From: Thermodesulfovibrio sp.
Lineage (GTDB): Bacteria; Nitrospirota; Thermodesulfovibrionia; Thermodesulfovibrionales; UBA6898
NCBI GenBank assembly: GCA_013824615.1
Contig: PNOC01000024.1
Location: 1-47,734, forward strand
Direction: 5' to 3'
Length of the DNA: 47,734 nt
A program made the position numbers and the translations under genes. The notes beneath the pieces are model-generated. The model saw only the letters and a list, made by a program, of their open reading frames with translations. It did no database searches and was not told the origin of the DNA. The first letter of the stretch is position 1, and every line of letters starts with the position of its first letter. Below, piece after piece: positions 17,521-27,073 of the stretch.

Positions 17521-19761
17521 ATGGAGCATGCTTCAGCAACAGTGAATCTGACACCAAATTCGTTAAAAGTTCTCGAAAAAAGATACCTCAAGAAGAATGA
17601 AGACGGCAAGGTCGTTGAAACCGTTGAGGCACTTTTCCGGCGGGTGGCTGTAGCTATTGCCGCAGCTGATCTGCTGCACGGCAAATCAGAGCCCGAGGTT
17701 ATGCTGGTTGAGGAGGAATTCTATGAAATGATGACCTCCCTTGACTTTCTTCCAAACAGTCCGACGCTTATGAATGCCGGCCGCAAGCTCGGCCAGCTGT
17801 CAGCCTGTTTTGTGATCCCAATCGAGGACTCGATGGAGTCGATCTTTGATGCTGTCAAGCATACGGCGATAATCCATAAATCAGGCGGCGGTACCGGGTT
17901 CAGCTTCTCGAACCTGAGGCCCCACGGGGATATCGTCGGTTCTACCAAAGGTGTTTCTTCCGGTCCTATTTCCTTTATGACGGTCTTCGATACAGCAACA
18001 GAGGCGGTTAAGCAGGGCGGGACCCGGCGCGGCGCCAATATGGGGATACTCCGGGTCGATCATCCCAATATCATTGAGTTCATGACCGCCAAAGATGACA
18101 ACCAGCGCTTTAACAATTTCAACATATCGGTCGCCATTACCGACAGTTTCATGCAGGCTGTTGCCGATGATACTGACTATGACCTGCTTAATCCCAGGAC
18201 AAAAAAAGTGGTCAAGAAGCTCAGGGCACGGGAAGTTTTCGAACAGATCGTCAACCATGCCTGGAAGAACGGCGAGCCGGGTATTGTCTTTATCGATCGC
18301 ATCAATGCTTCGAACCCGACCCCCCATGTCGGTCAGATAGAATCGACCAACCCCTGCGGAGAGCAGCCGCTGCTACCCTACGAGTCCTGCAACCTCGGCT
18401 CGATCAACCTGGCGATGATGGTTGCGGACAAGGCGGTTGCTTACACGAAACTCCAAAAGACGATCTGGAAAGCGGTCCATTTCCTCGATAACGTCATAGA
18501 GGTCAACAAGTATCCCATTGAGAAGATTGGTGAGGTGACAAAGTCCAACCGCAAGATCGGCCTGGGCGTCATGGGCTGGGCAGACATGCTGATACAGATG
18601 GGCATACCGTATAATTCGGACAGTGCCATAACGGTTGCAGAGGAAGTGATGGGCTTTATCCAGAGTGAGGCCAGGAAGGCATCTGCTGCGCTTGCGGCTG
18701 ACCGGGGGGTTTTCCCGAACTATGAAGGCAGCATCTATGACGGAAAGATCAGGCTGCGGAACGCGACCGTGACGACCATCGCCCCGACCGGAACCCTTTC
18801 GATCATCGCCAGCTGCTCCTCCGGTGTCGAACCGCTTTTTGCGGTCTCCTATGTCCGCAATGTCATGGAGGGAACAAAGCTTCTTGAAGTAAACCCCTAT
18901 TTCGAAAAAATAGCCAAAGAACGGGGGTTCTGGTCAAGAGACCTCATGGAGCGGATCGCTGATGCAGGGTCGCTTCAGGAGTTTGATGAGATCCCTGATG
19001 ACGTCAAAGCGGTTTTTGTGACTGCGCATGATATTTCCCCGCTTGAGCATGTGACGATGCAGGCAGCGTTCCAGAAATATATTGATAACGCAGTCTCCAA
19101 GACCGTGAACTTTTCACATGATGCAACGCCGAAGGATGTTGAGGATGTGTACATGCTCGCCTATCAGCTCAACTGCAAAGGCGTGACCGTCTACCGGGAC
19201 GGCTCGCGTGAAGACCAGGTGCTTTCTACCGGCAGGACAAAGCAGGAGCCGGGGGCCGAGGCAGTTCCGACGCAGATGAAGATCGTGCCGAGAAAGAGGC
19301 CCGAAAACATCAAAGGCGACACGCGGCATATGAAGACCGGCTGCGGCAATATTTATGTTACCGTTAATTCGGATGAACACGGACAGCTCTTTGAGCTTTT
19401 CACCCATATGGGCAAAGCAGGCGGCTGCGCCTCCAGCCAGGCTGAAGCGATCGGCCGGCTCGTCAGCCTTGCGCTCCGTTCGAACATTGAACCTGAGGTG
19501 ATCGTCAAGCAGTTGAAAGGGATAACGTGTCATAACCAGGCTTGGGCGCCCGGCGGCAAGATCACCTCATGTTCAGACGCCATAGCAAAGGCTGTGGAAC
19601 TCTATGTGCATCGCGGCAGCAAGGCGAATGGCAACGGTGGCAATGGCCACGGGCATGGCGAAACCATGCGCATAGGCGCCTGCCCCGAGTGCGGCGGAGC
19701 GGTCGAACACGAAGGCGGCTGCGCCGTCTGTCACAGCTGCGGCTTTACGAAGTGTTCGTAG
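17521..19761 (+). CDS. nrdJ: Adenosylcobalamin-dependent (class II) ribonucleotide reductase
   Basis: Reduces ribonucleotides to deoxyribonucleotides using a B12-derived thiyl radical, oxygen-independently. The 746-residue protein has the N-terminal barrel entry NSPTLMNAGRKLGQLSACFV (~residue 80) with the first redox Cys, HKSGGGTGFSFSNLRP (~residue 120), the active-site loop NPCGEQPLLPYESCNLGSIN (~residue 278), and APTGTLSIIASCSSGVEP (~residue 422). After residue ~700 comes a Gly/His-rich linker and a Cys-rich tail (CPEC..CAVCHSCGFTKC), typical for this subfamily. ATG at 17521 follows GGGGGGG. Two NrdR boxes precede it and a strong terminator follows. No class I or III reductase is in the window. 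Confidence 0.95.
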   Translation: MEHASATVNLTPNSLKVLEKRYLKKNEDGKVVETVEALFRRVAVAIAAADLLHGKSEPEVMLVEEEFYEMMTSLDFLPNSPTLMNAGRKLGQLSACFVIPIEDSMESIFDAVKHTAIIHKSGGGTGFSFSNLRPHGDIVGSTKGVSSGPISFMTVFDTATEAVKQGGTRRGANMGILRVDHPNIIEFMTAKDDNQRFNNFNISVAITDSFMQAVADDTDYDLLNPRTKKVVKKLRAREVFEQIVNHAWKNGEPGIVFIDRINASNPTPHVGQIESTNPCGEQPLLPYESCNLGSINLAMMVADKAVAYTKLQKTIWKAVHFLDNVIEVNKYPIEKIGEVTKSNRKIGLGVMGWADMLIQMGIPYNSDSAITVAEEVMGFIQSEARKASAALAADRGVFPNYEGSIYDGKIRLRNATVTTIAPTGTLSIIASCSSGVEPLFAVSYVRNVMEGTKLLEVNPYFEKIAKERGFWSRDLMERIADAGSLQEFDEIPDDVKAVFVTAHDISPLEHVTMQAAFQKYIDNAVSKTVNFSHDATPKDVEDVYMLAYQLNCKGVTVYRDGSREDQVLSTGRTKQEPGAEAVPTQMKIVPRKRPENIKGDTRHMKTGCGNIYVTVNSDEHGQLFELFTHMGKAGGCASSQAEAIGRLVSLALRSNIEPEVIVKQLKGITCHNQAWAPGGKITSCSDAIAKAVELYVHRGSKANGNGGNGHGHGETMRIGACPECGGAVEHEGGCAVCHSCGFTKCS

Positions 19762-19786
19762 AAAACAATTGATATAAAACGTATGG

Positions 19787-19816
19787 AAAAGGGCTGAATG
19801 ATTATTCAGCCCTTTT
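19787..19816 (+). terminator. Strong intrinsic terminator after nrdJ
   Basis: A perfect 13-bp stem, 19787-19799 with 19804-19816, and a GATT tetraloop. The 3' arm ends in TTTT and is followed by CGTTTG. The A-run on the 5' side makes it able to act in both directions. It lies 25 bases after the nrdJ stop. Confidence 0.88.
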
Positions 19817-19845
19817 CGTTTGAGTCGCCGGCCAGAGAATGCAGG

Positions 19846-20640
19846 ATGAATATACTTAATAAACTCGAAAGAAAGTTCGGCAGGTTTGCGATCAGGGAGC
19901 TGATGGTGTATATCATCGGCATCAATGCGCTGATCTATATGCTGCGGTATGGCATGCCGCAGAGTGAGGCGATCGCCAAGCTCATGCTCGATCCGCAGCT
20001 AATTCTGCAGGGCGAGGTCTGGAGGCTTGTAAGCTGGATATTCATACCACCTTCGGCCTCGCTGCTCTGGATCTTTTTTATCTTTTATTTCTATTACATG
20101 GTCGGCACCGGCCTGGAGCATGAGTGGGGAAGTTTCAGGTTTAATGTCTTTTATTTTACCGGCGTATTAGGGACCGCCCTTGCTGCTTTTATCACCGGGG
20201 AGGGGACGACAGCGCTGTATCTTAACCTGTCGCTCTTCCTGGCCTTTGCCTACGTCTACCCGGATTACGAGATCCTGATTTTCTTCATTATCCCTGTCAA
20301 GATGAAGTATCTGGCATGGCTCAACTGGGCCTTTATTGCGTTTACGATTCTGACCTCTCCATTGCCGCACAAGATTGCGGCGCTGGTTTCTATCTCGAAT
20401 TATTTTCTGTTTTTCGGCGGCGATATCCTGTCGACGATTAAGCACCGGGGGTCTGCGTATAACCGCAGAAAAGGCTTCGCCCCGGCCCGCCAGGGCACTA
20501 TTCATTCCTGCACAATATGCGGCAGGACCGAGGCTGATGACATTAACCTGGAGTTCAGGTATTGCTCTTCATGCGAAGGCGATCACGAATACTGCATGGA
20601 TCATCTGAAGACTCACGAGCATATTACAACAAGAATATGA
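19846..20640 (+). CDS. Rhomboid-like membrane protein lacking the catalytic motif, with C-terminal zinc-ribbon-like tail
   Basis: From the ATG at 19846 (264 residues) the protein has about six membrane segments and the rhomboid-type loop GTGLEHEWGSFRFNVFYFTG after the second. The GxSG serine motif expected in TM4 is replaced by YLNLSLFLAFAY, and no TM6 His is visible, so it is probably a proteolytically inactive rhomboid-family protein. The cytosolic tail has CTICGRTEADD..YCSSCEGDHEYCMDH, a CxxC-CxxC pattern plus His that could bind zinc. An upstream in-frame extension to 19798 would start in the nrdJ terminator and is rejected. No partner genes suggest a role. Confidence 0.72.
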   Translation: MNILNKLERKFGRFAIRELMVYIIGINALIYMLRYGMPQSEAIAKLMLDPQLILQGEVWRLVSWIFIPPSASLLWIFFIFYFYYMVGTGLEHEWGSFRFNVFYFTGVLGTALAAFITGEGTTALYLNLSLFLAFAYVYPDYEILIFFIIPVKMKYLAWLNWAFIAFTILTSPLPHKIAALVSISNYFLFFGGDILSTIKHRGSAYNRRKGFAPARQGTIHSCTICGRTEADDINLEFRYCSSCEGDHEYCMDHLKTHEHITTRI

Positions 20641-20661
20641 GGGTTGTTTTGTGAGGCATCC

Positions 20662-20961
20662 GGTGCACGCTCCAAAAAATTCTCTAATATCGCGATTCAG
20701 GTTATTGCGTTTGGAACCGACTCGGATTATCACAAGGTCATAGCGTCTTGCAGTTGTTTTACACAGGTGGCTCAGAGATAATTTTTCTCCGCATACACCG
20801 GATGCCTATGTCTTGGCTCAGGTGGTGTGCATGGAGAAAATTTTATCTGAGCCACCAGGTGAGACCCTTGAAAGGTGAGGAACCGGGAGATGAAGCAATG
20901 CATTGCAAAAGGGAATAACGGAAATTGCGATAGTATAAAATTCTTCGGAATGTGTACCACC
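20662..20961. repeat. R2 element pair in head-to-head arrangement (300-bp inverted repeat)
   Basis: Two related ~140-base units face each other: unit a at 20662-20799 (plus) and unit b at 20821-20961 (minus). Inner arms are nearly identical over ~36 bases: 20766-20799 against 20821-20856, both containing GGTGGCTCAGA when read outward to inward. Outer ends also match imperfectly (20662-20706 against 20914-20961), sharing TAATATCGCGATT-like and GTTATT blocks. A third unit is at 30213-30340. There is no ORF inside. The flanking bases 20641-20661 and 20962-20999 show nothing else except the start region of the Cys-rich gene. Confidence 0.82.
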
Positions 20962-20999
20962 TGGGTGTGCTCAGAGCGGGGGAGTGAAAAAAGGATACC

Positions 21000-21254
21000 A
21001 TGAGCTATAAACATTTCATCAATACAAAGTGCGAATTCATGCCGTGCCATGATTTGAAGGATTGGCACTCGTGCCTCTTCTGTTACTGTCCTCTCTTTTT
21101 TCTTTCATGCCCCGGCAGTTTCACGGTCCTGCCCTCGGGAGTCAAGGACTGCTCTGCTTGTGTCATGCCGCATACAGAAGAAGGCTGGGATGCCATACAG
21201 GGGGAACTGCAGAAGCAGGTCTACGGGGTTCCTAGTCCGGCTCCATCCGCCTGA
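21000..21254 (+). CDS. Cysteine-rich small domain protein (84 aa)
   Basis: A short protein with eight Cys. The order [24 protein letters not shown], and [16 protein letters not shown] matches the cysteine-rich small domain (Pfam family PF04071, from memory), a putative metal-binding module of unknown function that in some genomes is fused to or near cobalamin-related proteins. ATG at 21000 is preceded by AAAAAAGGAT. The 3' end overlaps the 3' end of mnmG on the other strand by 34 bases. A link with the B12-dependent reductase 1.2 kb upstream is only a guess. Confidence 0.75.
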   Translation: MSYKHFINTKCEFMPCHDLKDWHSCLFCYCPLFFLSCPGSFTVLPSGVKDCSACVMPHTEEGWDAIQGELQKQVYGVPSPAPSA

Positions 21255-23158
21255 GATTCTGCCCCGGGTTTTGCTTCACTGCGCCGCTGTTTCTCGACAG
21301 CAACCATGATCAGGGATAAGGCAGCCGGGGTCATCCCCAGAATTCGCCCCGCCTGACCGAGACTCATCGGCCTGACCTCATCGAGTTTGCAGCGGAGTTC
21401 GGTTGAAATCCCGGGGATTATTTTGTAGTCAATGCCTTCGGAAATCTTCATGTCTTCAAGCCGGGAGAGCTTTTCTGCCAATTCAATCTGCCGGTTTATA
21501 TATCCTTCATACTTGACCTGGATTTCGACCTGTTTTCCCTCCTCTTCAGATAGTTGCGCATAAGATAGATGTGCATCTGGGGGCATGATATTCCTGATCA
21601 CCTCATATGTCACTTCAGGCCGCTTCAGCAGACTCTCAAGTGAGATGTCCTCGGTAATCGGTGATGTATTCAGGGCCCTGAGTGTATCATTGATCATCAC
21701 GGGTTTTATCCGGGTCTTTTTGATGCGCAGCAGTTCGGTGCCTATTTTTTCTTTCTTTGAAACAAACTTCTGGTAGATGCCGTCAGCCAGCAGGCCGATA
21801 GCATGGCCTTTCTCCATAAGCCTCAGGTCTGCGTTGTCGTGTCTCAACAGAAGACGGTATTCGGCCCGGGAGGTGAACATGCGATACGGCTCCTTTGTTC
21901 CCTTGGTGACCAGATCGTCGATCAGTACTCCGGTGTAGGCCTCATGCCTGCCGAGTACCAGAGGAGGCAAATTCTTAATAGCGAGCGAAGCATTGATGCC
22001 GGCCATCAATCCCTGGGCCGCAGCTTCTTCATACCCTGAGGTCCCGTTGATCTGTCCGGCAAGGTAGAGTCCCTCTATGGTTTTTGTTTCGAGGGAATGC
22101 TTCAGTTGGGTCGGGAAGACAAAGTCGTATTCAATAGCATAGGCCGGCCTCATGATCTCGGCCTGCTCAAGCCCGGGGATTGTCCTTACCATTTCGACCT
22201 GGATATCGAACGGCAGGCTGGTAGAGATGCCGTTTGCATAATATTCGGTCGTCTCAAGCCCCTCGGGTTCAAGAAAGACCTGGTGCCGTTCACGCTCAGC
22301 AAAGCGCACCACCTTGTCCTCGATCGACGGGCAATAGCGCGGGCCTATGCCGGTGATCTTGCCGCCGTACATGGCCGATCGGCTAATATTGTCCCGGATG
22401 ATCCGGTGTGTCTCGCTGTTTGTATAGGTGATATAACACGGCAGCTGGGGATTATCAATTTTTTCAGTGCTATGGGAAAACGGAATCGGAGGATCGTCGC
22501 CCCACTGGGCCTCTGTCTTTGTAAAATCTATGGTGTTTGCATCAAGCCGTGGCGGCGTGCCTGTCTTGAGGCGCCCGAGTTTCAGCCCGAGTTGGGCAAG
22601 AGAGTCAGAGAGGTTCACCGATGGAAATTCTCCAGCTCTGCCTGAAGGATAATTATTGTGGCCGATATGGATCAGACCTTTCAGAAAAGTGCCGGTAGTT
22701 ACGATAACAGCCCTTGCTTCGAATACAATGCCGATGGAAGTTTTTACCCCGGTGGTCCGTTGTCCTTCGACCAGAATTTCATCTATCATAGCCTGCTTTA
22801 TATCAAGATTCTTCTGCGTCTCAAGGACCTTCTGCATATGCAGCCGGTACAGCACCCGATCTGCCTGGGCCCGCAGGGACCAGACCGCAGGCCCTTTTGA
22901 TTGGTTCAGCATCCGGAACTGGATGCCGGCCCTGTCGGTTGCCAGAGCCATTTCACCGCCAAGTGCATCGATTTCCCTCACGAGATGGCCCTTTGCAAGG
23001 CCACCGATGGCAGGGTTGCAGGACATCTGGCCGATCATATCGAGGTTCAGGGTGAAGATGCAGGTTGAAAGCCCCATGCGCGCTGCAGCAAGTGCGGCCT
23101 CGCACCCTGCATGGCCGGCGCCGACAACAATGACATCGTATGATTTGGTCGGGAGCAT
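21221..23158 (-). CDS. mnmG: tRNA uridine 5-carboxymethylaminomethyl modification enzyme, FAD subunit
   Basis: MnmG with MnmE installs the cmnm5 group on U34 of certain tRNAs. The 645-residue protein shows the FAD-binding [23 protein letters not shown] (residues 7-29, with the GxGxxG core), [24 protein letters not shown] (~45-68), a second GxG region around VTTGTFLKG, and the tRNA-binding C-terminal region. ATG at 23156-23158; TATAAT lies 7 bases before it on this strand and there is no Shine-Dalgarno, so the mRNA may be leaderless. mnmE is not in the window; rsmG (gidB), a frequent neighbour elsewhere, is 9.5 kb away. Confidence 0.96.
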   Translation of the reverse strand: MLPTKSYDVIVVGAGHAGCEAALAAARMGLSTCIFTLNLDMIGQMSCNPAIGGLAKGHLVREIDALGGEMALATDRAGIQFRMLNQSKGPAVWSLRAQADRVLYRLHMQKVLETQKNLDIKQAMIDEILVEGQRTTGVKTSIGIVFEARAVIVTTGTFLKGLIHIGHNNYPSGRAGEFPSVNLSDSLAQLGLKLGRLKTGTPPRLDANTIDFTKTEAQWGDDPPIPFSHSTEKIDNPQLPCYITYTNSETHRIIRDNISRSAMYGGKITGIGPRYCPSIEDKVVRFAERERHQVFLEPEGLETTEYYANGISTSLPFDIQVEMVRTIPGLEQAEIMRPAYAIEYDFVFPTQLKHSLETKTIEGLYLAGQINGTSGYEEAAAQGLMAGINASLAIKNLPPLVLGRHEAYTGVLIDDLVTKGTKEPYRMFTSRAEYRLLLRHDNADLRLMEKGHAIGLLADGIYQKFVSKKEKIGTELLRIKKTRIKPVMINDTLRALNTSPITEDISLESLLKRPEVTYEVIRNIMPPDAHLSYAQLSEEEGKQVEIQVKYEGYINRQIELAEKLSRLEDMKISEGIDYKIIPGISTELRCKLDEVRPMSLGQAGRILGMTPAALSLIMVAVEKQRRSEAKPGAESQADGAGLGTP

Positions 23159-23473
23159 TCCGTGTATTATAGCGCAGAGGCCAACTTCAAAGGATATCTG
23201 GATATGATTTAGGTCATAGCCAGAGAGTCGGGGATTCTCTATGATGAATACGGACCGGCTTTATGAGAATGAGAAATGGCATGGCAGATTGACTATTAAT
23301 CATAGTCTGATATACTTGGCTTATGGTCCCATGTATATCCGGCAGGACCTGTATTCAGACCTCAGGTCCTCTAATATCTTTGTGCTCTTCACGAGTATCC
23401 GGCAAAACAGAATTGCCGGCAATAGGCTGGCCAGCTTAAGCATATTAAAGATTTGCGATCAAGGAGGGATGCG
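23159..23473 (+). other. Divergent control region and 5' leader of the nap operon
   Basis: This 315-base stretch has no credible gene although one frame is open across it. It holds the mnmG -10 (ATTATA, 23166-23171 on the plus strand), the nap promoter (23289-23316) and a leader of about 150 bases with two perfect hairpins: 23344-23351/23363-23370 (8 bp, 11-base loop) and 23399-23405/23413-23419 (7 bp, 7-base loop). Neither is followed by a U-run, so they are not ordinary terminators. Confidence 0.6.
23289..23316 (+). promoter_or_regulatory. nap operon promoter with palindromic operator candidate
   Basis: TTGACT at 23289-23294 and TATACT at 23311-23316 are 16 bases apart. A perfect inverted repeat GACTAT-taatc-ATAGTC (23291-23307) overlaps the -35 and fills the spacer, a typical repressor position. 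It does not match the FNR site TTGATnnnnATCAA. Confidence 0.6.
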
Positions 23474-26245
23474 ATGAAAATGACCAGGAGAGAGTTGCTG
23501 AAGACGGCCGCTGCTGTTGCTGCTGCAACTGCTGTCGGCATGAGCGTGCCGGAAGAGCTTCAGGCAGCGGCAAAACATACCGAAGCCGGCTGGAAATGGG
23601 ACAAGTCCGTATGCAGGTTCTGCGGTACCGGATGCGGGCTGATGGTGGCGACAAAAAACGACCGGATCGTTGCAGTAAAAGGAGATCCTGCCGCCCCGGT
23701 CAACATGGGGCTCAACTGCATCAAGGGGTACTTCAACGCAAAAATTATCTATGGAGCCGACAGGCTGACCGAACCCCTCATGAGGGTGAACGACAAGGGC
23801 GAGTTTGACAAAAAGGCCAATTTCAGGCCGGTTACATGGGAAAAGGCCTTTGGCGAAATGGCAAAGCAGTTCAAGAAATACTACAAGGAACTTGGACCTG
23901 CCGGCGTAGCAATCTTCGGATCAGGGCAGTACACGATCATGGAGGGCTATGCAGCAGTCAAGCTGATGAAGGGTGGTTTTAGGTCGAATAATATAGACCC
24001 GAATGCCCGGCACTGCATGGCAAGCGCCGTGGCAGCGTTCATGCAGACCTTTGGCATTGACGAGCCTGCCGGAAATTACGACGATATGCACCATTCCGAT
24101 ACGATAGTGCTCTGGGGCGCGAACATGGCCGAGATGCACCCGGTCCTCTGGTCCAAAATCACCGACAGTAAGCTGTCAAAGCCTGCACGCGTGAAGGTCG
24201 TCAATCTTTCTACCTATACAAACCGGTGTTCGACCCTGGCAGACATCGAGATTATCATCAAGCCGAATACTGACCTGGCCATCCAGAACTATATCCTCCG
24301 GGAGATCGTCTATAATCGCCCTGAGGCCATAGACAAAGAGTTTGTGGAGAAAAACTGCATCTTTGCCACCGGCTGGGTTGATATCGGCTATGGATTGCGG
24401 CCGAAGATTGATCATGCGAAATACAGGAAGGCTGAGCTCGACACCGCAAGTAAAGAATCATTTAAGATCATCACCAAAGACGAGGCTACGGCCATGTCGA
24501 GCCTTGGCATCAAGGCAGGCGACAAAATGGAGATGAAACACGCCGCGACCGCAGATGCCCACTGGGCAATCAGTTTCGACGATTTTAAAAAGGGACTGGA
24601 ACCGTATACGCTCGATTTTGTGGCTCAACTGGCAAAGGGAGATTCCGACGAGTCTCTCGAAGACTTCAAGAAGAAGCTGGTTATGCTGGCAGACCTCTAT
24701 GCAGAAAAGGGCAGAAAGGTGGTCAGCTTCTGGACCATGGGCTTTAACCAGCATGTGCGAGGCACCTGGGTGAATGAGCAGATCTATGCCATTCATCTGC
24801 TTCTCGGAAAACAGTCGCAGCCCGGCAACGGGGCATTCAGTCTCACCGGCCAGCCGAGCGCCTGTGGCACAGCACGGGAGGTCGGCACCTTCAGTCACCG
24901 GCTTCCTGCCGACATGCTTGTTGCCAATCCCAAACACCGCAAGACTACCGAAGAGATCTGGAAGCTTCCGGATGGTACTCTCAACCCTGTCCCCGGGTCG
25001 CATTATATGAAGATCATGCGGGACCTGGAGGATGGTAAGATCAAGTGGGTCTGGGTGCAGGTGAACAATCCGTGGCAGAACTCGGCCAATGCAAACCACT
25101 GGATCACTGCTGCACGCGATATGGACAACTTTATTGTGGTTGCCGAGGCCTATCCCGGCATCTCGGCGAAGGTTGCCGACCTCATCCTTCCTGCTGCCAT
25201 GATCTTCGAGAAATGGGGAGCATACGGCAATGCAGAGCGCCGGACCCAGCACTGGAGGCAGCAGGTTACCCCCCTGGGCAAGTCCATGTCAGATACCTGG
25301 CAGATGGTGGAGTTCTCTAAAAAGTTTAAATTGGGAGAGGTCTGGAAGGACTGGAAGCTCGATGACAAGACAACGCTGCCGGATGTTCTTGCAAAGGCAA
25401 AGGAGATGGGGTACAAGGAAACCGATACCCTGTTTGATGTGCTCTTTTCGAACCGGGAGGCAAAGGCATACAAATGGCCTGATCCGGTGGGGGCCGGTTT
25501 CATCAACAGCGAGGCTGCGGGGGACAAGAGAAATGTGGAGGGCTTCAAGGGGTATGGTTTCTTTCTCCAGAAATACCTCTGGGAGGAATACAGGAAATTC
25601 GGGCTTGGACACGGACATGACCTTGCTGATTTTGACACCTACCATAAGGTGAGAGGGCTCAGATGGCCGGTTGTCGACGGCAAGGAGACACTCTGGAGGT
25701 TTAACGCAGAGTATGACCCCTATGCAAAAAAGGCGAACCACGGAAAGTTTGCCTTCTACGGCGGCTTCGGGAAAGAGATCTCCAAAGGCGACCTCATGGG
25801 GCCAAAAGGCGACGAAAAGGTGAAGCTGCCGAACAAGGCAAAGATATTTCTGAGGCATTACATCGACCCGGCGGAGATACCGGATGCTGATTATCCGTTC
25901 TGGCTCTGCACCGGTCGCGTGCTCGAACACTGGCACAGCGGTACGATGACCATGAGAGTGCCGGAACTCTACCGTGCCGTACCGGAGGCGCTCTGCTTTA
26001 TGAACCCCAAGGACGTAAAGAAGCATGGACTCAGGGACGGTGAGCTTGTCTGGGTCGAGTCACGACGGGGCAAGGTCAAGGCGCGGATCGAGACAAGGGG
26101 GAGAAACAGCACCCCTCAGGGCCTTATCTTCGTCCCATGGTTTGATGAGCATGTCTTTATCAACAAGGTGACTCTGGATGCTACATGCCCCATTTCCAAG
26201 GAGACAGACTTCAAAAAATGTGCTGTGAAGATTTACAGGGCCTAG
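23474..26245 (+). CDS. napA: Periplasmic nitrate reductase, catalytic molybdopterin subunit
   Basis: NapA reduces nitrate to nitrite in the periplasm. ATG at 23474 (ribosome site AAGGAGG at 23461-23467) gives 923 residues. A Tat signal starts [19 protein letters not shown]. The [4Fe-4S] ligands are Cys47, Cys50, Cys54 and Cys82 ([13 protein letters not shown]). The molybdenum ligand is Cys181 in [10 protein letters not shown], and [19 protein letters not shown] follows. The C-terminal domain has [19 protein letters not shown], which contacts the cofactor. At 923 residues it is about 100 longer than the E. coli type and close to the ~925-residue Campylobacterota type. Formate dehydrogenase is excluded by the absence of selenocysteine and by napGHBD downstream. 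Confidence 0.93.
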   Translation: MKMTRRELLKTAAAVAAATAVGMSVPEELQAAAKHTEAGWKWDKSVCRFCGTGCGLMVATKNDRIVAVKGDPAAPVNMGLNCIKGYFNAKIIYGADRLTEPLMRVNDKGEFDKKANFRPVTWEKAFGEMAKQFKKYYKELGPAGVAIFGSGQYTIMEGYAAVKLMKGGFRSNNIDPNARHCMASAVAAFMQTFGIDEPAGNYDDMHHSDTIVLWGANMAEMHPVLWSKITDSKLSKPARVKVVNLSTYTNRCSTLADIEIIIKPNTDLAIQNYILREIVYNRPEAIDKEFVEKNCIFATGWVDIGYGLRPKIDHAKYRKAELDTASKESFKIITKDEATAMSSLGIKAGDKMEMKHAATADAHWAISFDDFKKGLEPYTLDFVAQLAKGDSDESLEDFKKKLVMLADLYAEKGRKVVSFWTMGFNQHVRGTWVNEQIYAIHLLLGKQSQPGNGAFSLTGQPSACGTAREVGTFSHRLPADMLVANPKHRKTTEEIWKLPDGTLNPVPGSHYMKIMRDLEDGKIKWVWVQVNNPWQNSANANHWITAARDMDNFIVVAEAYPGISAKVADLILPAAMIFEKWGAYGNAERRTQHWRQQVTPLGKSMSDTWQMVEFSKKFKLGEVWKDWKLDDKTTLPDVLAKAKEMGYKETDTLFDVLFSNREAKAYKWPDPVGAGFINSEAAGDKRNVEGFKGYGFFLQKYLWEEYRKFGLGHGHDLADFDTYHKVRGLRWPVVDGKETLWRFNAEYDPYAKKANHGKFAFYGGFGKEISKGDLMGPKGDEKVKLPNKAKIFLRHYIDPAEIPDADYPFWLCTGRVLEHWHSGTMTMRVPELYRAVPEALCFMNPKDVKKHGLRDGELVWVESRRGKVKARIETRGRNSTPQGLIFVPWFDEHVFINKVTLDATCPISKETDFKKCAVKIYRA

Positions 26246-26287
26246 GACTGATGGCTACATATGGAAAGCGGAGCTGACGGAGAGAAG

Positions 26288-27073
26288 ATGCCCGAGCGAA
26301 GGAAGTTCCTACTCAGCATGGCAAAGAGTTTAGGGGCTGCCACCGTAGGCGGACTGACCTGGACAGGCTATCTTGAGGGCAAGAAGGCATATTCGTCGAT
26401 CCTGAGGCCTCCCGGAGCAGTTGCTGAAGAGGACTTTCTCGCCAGATGCACCAAATGCGGCATCTGCGTGGAGGCCTGCCCTTACCAGGCCCTCATCCTG
26501 GCCAGCCCCGGAGATGAACGTCCTGTCGGGACACCGTACTTTCAGATGAGGGAGAACCCCTGCCGCATGTGCAGGGACATTCCCTGCACCGCTGCCTGCC
26601 CGACCGGAGCGCTCGACCGAACCCTGGTGAGCGACCCTGATGGTCAGGGGGTGATGAGGCTGAATATCAATAAAACTCAGATAGGCCTTGCAGTGATAGA
26701 CAGGGAGACCTGCATTGCATACTGGGGAATTCAGTGTGATGTCTGCTACCGCGCCTGTCCTGTCCTGGATAAGGCCCTGACGGTTGAGTACGTGCGGAAT
26801 GAGCGGACAGGCAGACACGCTATGCTCGCTCCTGTTATACACAGCAGCCACTGTACCGGCTGCGGCATGTGCGAGCGGGCCTGCGTCACCAAAAAGGCGG
26901 CTGTCTTTATCCTCCCCCGCGCTATGGCCATGGGGGAATCCTCCAACCGCTATATAAAGGGCTGGGACCGTGCGGACGAAGAACGCATGAACGAGGCCCC
27001 GGAGGAGACTGAGACCGCAACCCCGCGCTCGGAAAAGAGCCCCATGGACTATCTGAACAAAGGCGGACTTTGA
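26288..27073 (+). CDS. napG: Ferredoxin-type quinol dehydrogenase subunit NapG
   Basis: NapG is a Tat-exported iron-sulfur protein that passes electrons with NapH from the quinol pool toward NapB/NapA. I prefer ATG 26288 (GGAGAG at 26279-26284), giving 261 residues and a Tat motif ERRKFLLSMAKSLGAAT near the start; an ATG at 26261 lacks a ribosome site. Four cluster motifs are seen: CTKCGICVEACP, CRMCRDIPCTAACP, CDVCYRACP and CTGCGMCERAC. The protein ends in an acidic, Pro-rich tail. It follows napA by 42 bases and overlaps napH. Confidence 0.92.
   Translation: MPERRKFLLSMAKSLGAATVGGLTWTGYLEGKKAYSSILRPPGAVAEEDFLARCTKCGICVEACPYQALILASPGDERPVGTPYFQMRENPCRMCRDIPCTAACPTGALDRTLVSDPDGQGVMRLNINKTQIGLAVIDRETCIAYWGIQCDVCYRACPVLDKALTVEYVRNERTGRHAMLAPVIHSSHCTGCGMCERACVTKKAAVFILPRAMAMGESSNRYIKGWDRADEERMNEAPEETETATPRSEKSPMDYLNKGGL

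Noticed and set aside
20662-20961. CRISPR-like array
   Set aside because: Only two inverted units with long variable stretches; no regular direct repeats with spacers and no cas genes.
23241-23477. Plus-strand ORF of 78 codons before napA
   Set aside because: It contains the nap promoter and the leader hairpins, has no ribosome site and overlaps the napA start.
24458-26026. Long antisense ORFs (264 and 245 codons) opposite napA
   Set aside because: Shadows of a GC-rich coding gene with third-position bias; no promoter or ribosome site.
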